From an uncultured Erysipelotrichaceae bacterium (GTDB lineage Bacteria; Bacillota_I; Bacilli_A; RF39; UBA660): a stretch of 10,431 nt of DNA. The notes below the pieces were generated by a model that worked only from the letters and a program-made list of their open reading frames with translations, was not told where the DNA came from and ran no database searches. Position numbers and translations under genes: made by a program. The stretch is from positions 1 to 10,431 of the forward strand of contig CADCQR010000027.1 of NCBI GenBank assembly GCA_902803685.1. Direction: 5' to 3'. This document shows, piece by piece, positions 7,005 through 10,431 of this stretch; position 1 is the first letter of the stretch; each line of letters starts with the position of its first letter.

Positions 7005-7670
7005 TTATAACCTTTTTAACGGTTTCCTATTCATAAATAGCTCTCTATTACAATAGTATTCTTTTGATGTTAATATTTCATCATTTTTAAAATACGACGA
7101 TTGTTTCGTTCCAGTATACTCAAAGCCCAACCTTTCCATTAATTTCCATGAACCAAGATTTATTTCTGCGGCACCAGTTCTAATTTCTGTGATTTCCACG
7201 GTGTTGAACATAAAGTCTAAAACAGCAGTTGCTGCTTCTGTCGCATATCCTTTTCCTTGATATGCAGGTGCAATATACCAACCAACATCTCTAATATTTT
7301 CTGGCTCATTATCTTTAGGTTGGCAAGTTATCTGCCCTATAACAATATCTGTGCCTTTCAAAAATATACTCCAAGTAAATTTTTTACTATCATCTTGGCG
7401 CTTTATACTTTCAATCTTATCTTCATAAAATTGTTTTTGCCTTTCCCAATCTGAAATCTGTTCTATAAATATTCTTCTAGCTTTTTTTATATCGTCAAGA
7501 TTAGTTTTACTAAGATTATTCTTTTTGAATATTCTATCTGGTGTAGGAAAATAGTACTGGTTAATATTTTCATCTATTAAAATCTGCCACAGTTGAAATT
7601 GTTCTTCCATACTAGGTATTCTCAAATCTAATCTTTCGGTATATAAATCAGTTGAATTAATTCTATTCAT
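7005..7670 (-). CDS. GNAT family N-acetyltransferase (RimJ/RimL type)
   Basis: A 221-residue acetyltransferase. The N-terminal TERLDLRIPS (11-20) is the usual opening of RimJ/RimL-type GNATs. The acetyl-CoA loop is in YIAPAYQGKGYATEA (132-146, Q138-G-K-G-Y-A). NLGSWKLMERLGFEYTG (171-187) is the conserved helix-strand near the C-terminus. An unusual charged insert at about 46-98 (rich in Lys, Asp, Arg, Glu) separates the first strand from the core. Start: the ATG at 7670, with GGAGTGATG just upstream; the in-frame ATG at 7706 lacks a ribosome binding site. It begins 60 bases after the serS stop with no terminator between, so it should be induced with serS. Substrates of this family include ribosomal protein N-termini, small amines and aminoacyl-nucleotide toxins; none is indicated directly. 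Confidence 0.85.
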   Translation of the reverse strand: MNRINSTDLYTERLDLRIPSMEEQFQLWQILIDENINQYYFPTPDRIFKKNNLSKTNLDDIKKARRIFIEQISDWERQKQFYEDKIESIKRQDDSKKFTWSIFLKGTDIVIGQITCQPKDNEPENIRDVGWYIAPAYQGKGYATEAATAVLDFMFNTVEITEIRTGAAEINLGSWKLMERLGFEYTGTKQSSYFKNDEILTSKEYYCNRELFMNRKPLKRL

Positions 7671-7730
7671 AACATCACTCCATACATTATAAATGTAGCA
7701 TACCAATTTGTCTAAAAGGACTTTTGGCTT

Positions 7731-9011
7731 TTATTTTATTACCTCTATTCCACTTAAATATGGTCTTAAAACTTCTGGTACAGTTACACTACCATCAGCA
7801 TTTTGATATTGCTCAACAATAGCTGGAACCAATCTACTAGTAGCTAATCCGCTACCATTTAGTGTAGATACATAATGTAAATTTCCCGCATTATCACGAT
7901 ACTTTGTATTATTTCTTCTTGCTTGATAATCTCTACTGTTAGATACACTACTTACTTCCTTATATATTCCCATACTTGGAATCCAAACTTCGATATCATA
8001 AGTCCTACACATTCCCTGTGCACAATCACCAGCAGCAAGTTTACTTACTTGATAATGTAGTCCCAAACTTTTCATTAAACCCTCTGCAATATTTAATAAT
8101 TCAGTAAATGCTTCCTCAGTCTTATCTTCAGTTACATACTGAACCATCTCTACTTTATTAAATTGATGACCTCTAATCGTTCCTCTTTCCTCCTCACGAG
8201 AACTACCTGCCTCAACTCTGAAGCACTGGGTATAAGCAAAATATTTTTTTGGAAGCTCATCCATACTAATTATTTCATTACTATGTATATTTACAAGCCC
8301 TGTTTCGGCCGTTGGCAATAAAAACTTCATGTTATTTTCATTACCATCTTCATTCTTAATCATATATACTTCATCATTAAATTTTGGAAACTGACCAGCT
8401 CCAAAGCCACAATCATATTTTAACATATAAGGCAGCATCATAAATTGAAAGCCATTTTTTAAATGCGTGTCAATAAAATAATTTATTAATGCCCACTCAA
8501 GCCTAGCACCTATCCCCGTATAAATCCAACTTTTTTCTCCAGCTATCTTTATACCACGCTCATAGTCTATCATCTTTAAATCTCTTAAAATCTCATAATG
8601 TGGCTTCAATTTAAAATCATAAACACGTTGTTCTAAATGCCTCGTTATGACCTCATTATTTTCTTTTCCGCCGGCAGATATATCGTCATCAGGAATATTA
8701 GGTAGACCAGCTAAATAATCAAATATCTTTTTATCTAATTCATTATATTTAATCATCCCATCATCTATTTTATTTCCTAATTCTTTCATTTCTTTTACTA
8801 TGTCATCGACAGTTTTTCCTGCTCTTTTTAAATTGGCAATATTATCACTTGCTTTTTTTCTATCTGCACGATACTGATCCATTATTGTACCAATTTGTCG
8901 TTTTTCTCTATCCCATTCTAATAGCTCAGCTAAATTTACATTATCCATTCTTTTTAATAATGCTTTTTCAACTAATTCTTTATTATTTCTAATTTTATTT
9001 ATATCTATCAT
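7731..9011 (-). CDS. serS: Seryl-tRNA synthetase
   Basis: A 426-residue class II synthetase that charges tRNA-Ser. The first ~105 residues form the charged, helical tRNA-binding arm, ending at the typical LPNIPDDD (103-110). The catalytic domain has the TAE loop (234-236), motif 2 FRVEAGSSREEERGTIRGHQF (264-284, split here as FRVEAGSS and REEERGTIRGHQF), EVWIPSMGIYKEVSSVSN (341-358), DYQARR (361-366), and motif 3 LNGSGLATSRLVPAIVEQYQ (384-403). Several positions differ from the common bacterial SerRS pattern (see findings), though all core elements are present. The ATG at 9011 follows AAAGGAATAATTAAT, a moderate ribosome binding site. A consensus promoter and a serine T-box lie upstream. The GNAT and IMPase-like genes follow in the same direction. 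Confidence 0.96.
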   Translation of the reverse strand: MIDINKIRNNKELVEKALLKRMDNVNLAELLEWDREKRQIGTIMDQYRADRKKASDNIANLKRAGKTVDDIVKEMKELGNKIDDGMIKYNELDKKIFDYLAGLPNIPDDDISAGGKENNEVITRHLEQRVYDFKLKPHYEILRDLKMIDYERGIKIAGEKSWIYTGIGARLEWALINYFIDTHLKNGFQFMMLPYMLKYDCGFGAGQFPKFNDEVYMIKNEDGNENNMKFLLPTAETGLVNIHSNEIISMDELPKKYFAYTQCFRVEAGSSREEERGTIRGHQFNKVEMVQYVTEDKTEEAFTELLNIAEGLMKSLGLHYQVSKLAAGDCAQGMCRTYDIEVWIPSMGIYKEVSSVSNSRDYQARRNNTKYRDNAGNLHYVSTLNGSGLATSRLVPAIVEQYQNADGSVTVPEVLRPYLSGIEVIK

Positions 9012-9053
9012 ATTAATTATTCCTTTCTTATTAGTTCTAGTATTAATTAATAC

Positions 9054-9092
9054 TCAGGATCGTTCAATCATCCACTTATAAATATTTTTCAT
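9054..9092 (-). CDS. Possible 12-codon leader ORF before serS
   Basis: A short ORF (MKNIYKWMIERS) lies between the serS T-box terminator and serS. GGGGGG nine bases upstream could pair with the 16S tail through one G-U; an ATG at 9101 in the same frame would make it 15 codons. The only Ser codon in the 12-codon form is the last sense codon. The stop abuts a 16-base palindrome AGTATTAATTAATACT (9054-9039). It is listed because leuS and tyrS have leader ORFs in the same place. Ser enrichment is lacking, so it may be fortuitous. Confidence 0.25.
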   Translation of the reverse strand: MKNIYKWMIERS

Positions 9093-9112
9093 TTTGCTCA
9101 TCCCCCCAAAAT

Positions 9113-9159
9113 AACAAAAAAGATGATACCTTAGGAGTGCATAAAGCACGGTACCATCC
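9113..9159 (-). terminator. T-box leader terminator upstream of serS
   Basis: On the minus strand GGATGGTACC (9159-9150) pairs with GGTATCATCT (9130-9121) with two wobbles, enclosing a small inner hairpin GTGC/GCAC, then TTTTTTGTTAT. The upstream arm overlaps the T-box, so the hairpin competes with the antiterminator. Confidence 0.88.
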
Positions 9160-9310
9160 TTTTTTTCACTTAATTTGAATAACGGCTATTAACCGAAAAT
9201 GTTTGCATTTCACTCAAAGGTAGAAACTTTTAATCAATTTTATTATCTTTCACCAAACGATAACTCTCTACTAAAACTTTATAAAAGTCATATCCTCATC
9301 AAAGATTTAT
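9113..9310 (-). promoter_or_regulatory. T-box riboswitch (serine) controlling serS
   Basis: Minus-strand landmarks in order are AGAGAG at 9269-9264, the GGTGAAAG box at 9254-9247, a specifier-loop candidate TCT (Ser) followed by A at 9224-9222, the stem III repeat CGGTTAATAGCCG ending in CCGTTA (9185-9180), the T-box AGGATGGTACCGTG at 9160-9147, and the terminator. Uncharged tRNA-Ser should stabilise the antiterminator and let serS be transcribed. The specifier matches the gene; its exact placement in the loop is by eye. Confidence 0.92.
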
Positions 9311-9316
9311 GTATGA

Positions 9317-9345
9317 ATTTTAACATAAATATCTGTTTTTGTCAA
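9317..9345 (-). promoter_or_regulatory. Sigma-A promoter of the serS operon
   Basis: Minus strand TTGACA (9345-9340), a 17-base spacer, and TAAAAT (9322-9317), with the T-box leader beginning near 9310. It lies in the gap downstream of the DUF4176 gene. I see only a weak 7-bp hairpin there (around 9395) and no convincing terminator, so some read-through from the upstream operon is possible. Confidence 0.9.
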
Positions 9346-9450
9346 ACTTGGCATAGCGAGGATATTTATAGTGTTGTGATTATTAATAGTAGTAAACGAG
9401 CCATAACTACCAATAGTATTTTTATTCTTAATTAGTATTTTATACCTCAA

Positions 9451-9774
9451 TTATTCATTTGTATTGGATTCTTTTACACTATCATAAAATTGCCTTTTAA
9501 CTTCAGCTTCTGTTTGAACTAATATTGTATTTAATTGCTTTTGATCATCATCCTGACATCCCACGAAATACACTTTATCTATTTCATCATGATTAAAAGC
9601 GATGGTATGATCACTTTCAATAATTCCCTCTGGAAAATGACATGCACCATAATCAAATATCTTCGGATTGCTATTTTCTCCAGTTCCGAAAACTAAGTAA
9701 CTAGTGATCATTATTTTTTTATTAGCTTCTTTTAACTGAACTACACTACCTATTGGTAAAAATTTCTCTTTCAT
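9451..9774 (-). CDS. DUF4176 family protein (type VII secretion-associated)
   Basis: A 107-residue protein resembling DUF4176: an opening LPIGSVVQLKEANKKIMITS, a central Y/F-D-Y-x-x-C-x-F-P-E-G segment (FDYGACHFPEGI, 40-51), and FNHDEIDKVYFVGCQDD near 60-76. These small soluble proteins are commonly encoded within type VII (ESX/Yuk-like) secretion loci of Bacillota; their role is not established. Its ATG shares four bases with the stop of the upstream gene (ATGA), and GAGGAG of its ribosome binding site is within the upstream coding end, so the two are probably translationally coupled. It is the last gene before the serS promoter. The family call is from recalled motifs and is fairly secure. 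Confidence 0.8.
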   Translation of the reverse strand: MKEKFLPIGSVVQLKEANKKIMITSYLVFGTGENSNPKIFDYGACHFPEGIIESDHTIAFNHDEIDKVYFVGCQDDDQKQLNTILVQTEAEVKRQFYDSVKESNTNE

Positions 9775-10431
9775 AAAATCTCCTCATCATTGTTATTTCT
9801 ATTTTCGTCTTCATCTTCTTCTTCGTTATCATCAGAATTTTTCTTATTATGTATTGCATTAGCTATAGTACCAATAACACCTGCTGCTGCGCCTATAGTT
9901 GCGCCAGCTATTACAGAATTTGATATACCACTACTTTGACGAGTTCCACCAGAAATTCCTGTATTTGGTATTGATACATATTCCGTTACTGGTGGATTTG
10001 TATATGTTGCGACAGGTGCCTGTGTATATGTAACTATTGGGGTTGTCGGTATTGGCGTTGTGATTGGAATTTGTGTCGTTGTCACTGGAATTGGAATTTG
10101 TGTCGTCGTCACTGGAATTGGAATTTGTGTCGTTGTCACTGGAATTGGTGGATCAGTCGGTGATGGTGGCACAATAGTAACTGTGCTGCTTGGCATATCT
10201 ATAATATCTTCAATTGGTTTTTCTGTTCTAGTAATTGGAGGAGGGATAATCACTTGTCGTTTATGTCCAACTACAACTGGGTCAGCTACTTTAGGAGGTA
10301 TTGGGGTTGGAGTTGGTACTGCTAGACCAGTTTCGCCTTTTGGTTCTGGTACTGCTAGACCAGTTTCGCCTTTTGGCTCTGGTACTGCTAGACCAGTTTC
10401 GCCTTTTGGCTCTGGTACTGCTAGACCAGTT
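9771..10431 (-). CDS. Repeat-rich Pro/Thr protein with glycine-zipper segment and acidic tail (5' end outside window)
   Basis: The reading frame is open to the window edge, so the 219 residues seen are only the C-terminal part. The order is: 11-residue repeats EPKGETGLAVP (three full copies plus a part), a TPTPIPP linker, a Pro-rich stretch with three 9-residue repeats of the TTTQIPIPV kind, GISGGTRQSSGISNS, a 21-residue Gly/Ala/Ile segment VIAGATIGAAAGVIGTIANA followed by I, then HNKK and an acidic tail of about 20 residues (EEEDEDENRNNNDEEIL at the end). The hydrophobic segment has GxxxGxxxG spacing and may be a membrane helix or glycine zipper; Lys after it would put the tail inside the cell. 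The GTG at 10253 is an internal Val, not a start. The coupled DUF4176 gene suggests a type VII secretion locus. I do not recognise the family. Confidence 0.75.
   Translation of the reverse strand, partial: TGLAVPEPKGETGLAVPEPKGETGLAVPEPKGETGLAVPTPTPIPPKVADPVVVGHKRQVIIPPPITRTEKPIEDIIDMPSSTVTIVPPSPTDPPIPVTTTQIPIPVTTTQIPIPVTTTQIPITTPIPTTPIVTYTQAPVATYTNPPVTEYVSIPNTGISGGTRQSSGISNSVIAGATIGAAAGVIGTIANAIHNKKNSDDNEEEDEDENRNNNDEEIL
10066..10146. repeat. Three tandem 27-bp coding repeats
   Basis: Unit GGAATTTGTGTCGTTGTCAC then TGGAATT on the plus strand, at 10066-10092, 10093-10119 and 10120-10146. Only one base differs among the three (T to C in the middle copy). They encode a nine-residue Thr/Pro unit (TTTQIPIPV register) in the partial protein on the minus strand. 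Confidence 0.93.
10315..10431. repeat. Tandem 33-bp coding repeats running off the window
   Basis: Three full units (10315-10347, 10348-10380, 10381-10413) and a fourth cut by the window end. Each begins GGTACTGCTAGACCAGTTTC on the plus strand. The copies differ only at one synonymous position (GGT versus GGC). They encode EPKGETGLAVP on the minus strand. Near identity implies recent expansion or homogenisation, so copy number may vary between strains. Confidence 0.95.

Noticed and set aside
7671..7706. ATG at 7706 as the GNAT start
   Set aside because: There is no ribosome binding site ahead of it. GGAGTGATG precedes the ATG at 7670, where the typical TERLxLR opening follows shortly.
9199..9435. 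Plus-strand 78-codon ORF across the serS leader and promoter
   Set aside because: It overlaps the conserved T-box elements and a consensus promoter on the other strand, has no ribosome binding site and no recognisable motif.
10251..10253. GTG at 10253 as the start of the Pro/Thr-rich protein
   Set aside because: The frame stays open without a stop to the window edge and encodes consistent repeats, so this is an internal Val codon.
10315..10431. Regular 33-bp direct repeats resembling a CRISPR array
   Set aside because: The units are contiguous with no unique spacers and keep an open reading frame on the minus strand, so they are coding tandem repeats.

Overview
The window is strongly AT-rich DNA from a low-GC Gram-positive bacterium. 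It is probably a member of the Bacillota, most likely class Clostridia. The evidence is the base composition, strong AGGAGG-type ribosome binding sites, near-consensus sigma-A promoters (TTGACA, 17 bp, TATAAT or TAAAAT), T-box leaders, and a gene of the DUF4176 family linked to type VII secretion. I cannot name a species. All supported genes lie on the minus strand, so transcription runs from high to low coordinates.

In transcription order there are four units. (1) 10431-9451: the C-terminal 219 residues of a repeat-rich, Pro/Thr-rich protein with a glycine-zipper-like hydrophobic segment and an acidic tail. Its stop overlaps the start of a DUF4176 gene by 4 bases. (2) 9345-6166: a promoter, a serine-type T-box leader, serS, a RimJ/RimL-like GNAT acetyltransferase and an inositol-monophosphatase-family phosphatase. 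(3) 6146-3508: a promoter, a leader peptide packed with leucine codons inside a textbook three-hairpin attenuator, and leuS. (4) 3456-138: a promoter, a tyrosine-type T-box leader, a second short ORF rich in tyrosine codons that runs into tyrS, then tyrS, a DUF84 (YjjX-like) NTPase and an alkaline-phosphatase-superfamily hydrolase. A terminator hairpin at 5-45 closes this unit.

Three aminoacyl-tRNA synthetase genes therefore sit almost back to back, each with its own near-perfect promoter and its own amino-acid-responsive leader, yet they do not share one mechanism. serS and tyrS carry T-boxes, whose specifier codons read as Ser (UCU) and Tyr (UAC). leuS has no T-box. It has an enteric-style ribosome-mediated attenuator: a 29-residue peptide containing LLLDLLLNRL, a 14-bp 1:2 protector hairpin over the Leu codons, a 16-of-18-pair 2:3 antiterminator, and a 14-bp 3:4 terminator with a U-tract. 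tyrS appears to add a second layer below its T-box, a 32-codon ORF with four consecutive Tyr codons, a strong ribosome binding site and a 20-base overlap with tyrS. This fits translational control by ribosome occupancy. These leader peptides, too short for routine gene calling, are the most interesting content of the window.

The passenger genes (GNAT, IMPase-like, DUF84, AP-superfamily) have no convincing promoters of their own. They should be induced with the synthetase ahead of them when the matching charged tRNA runs short.
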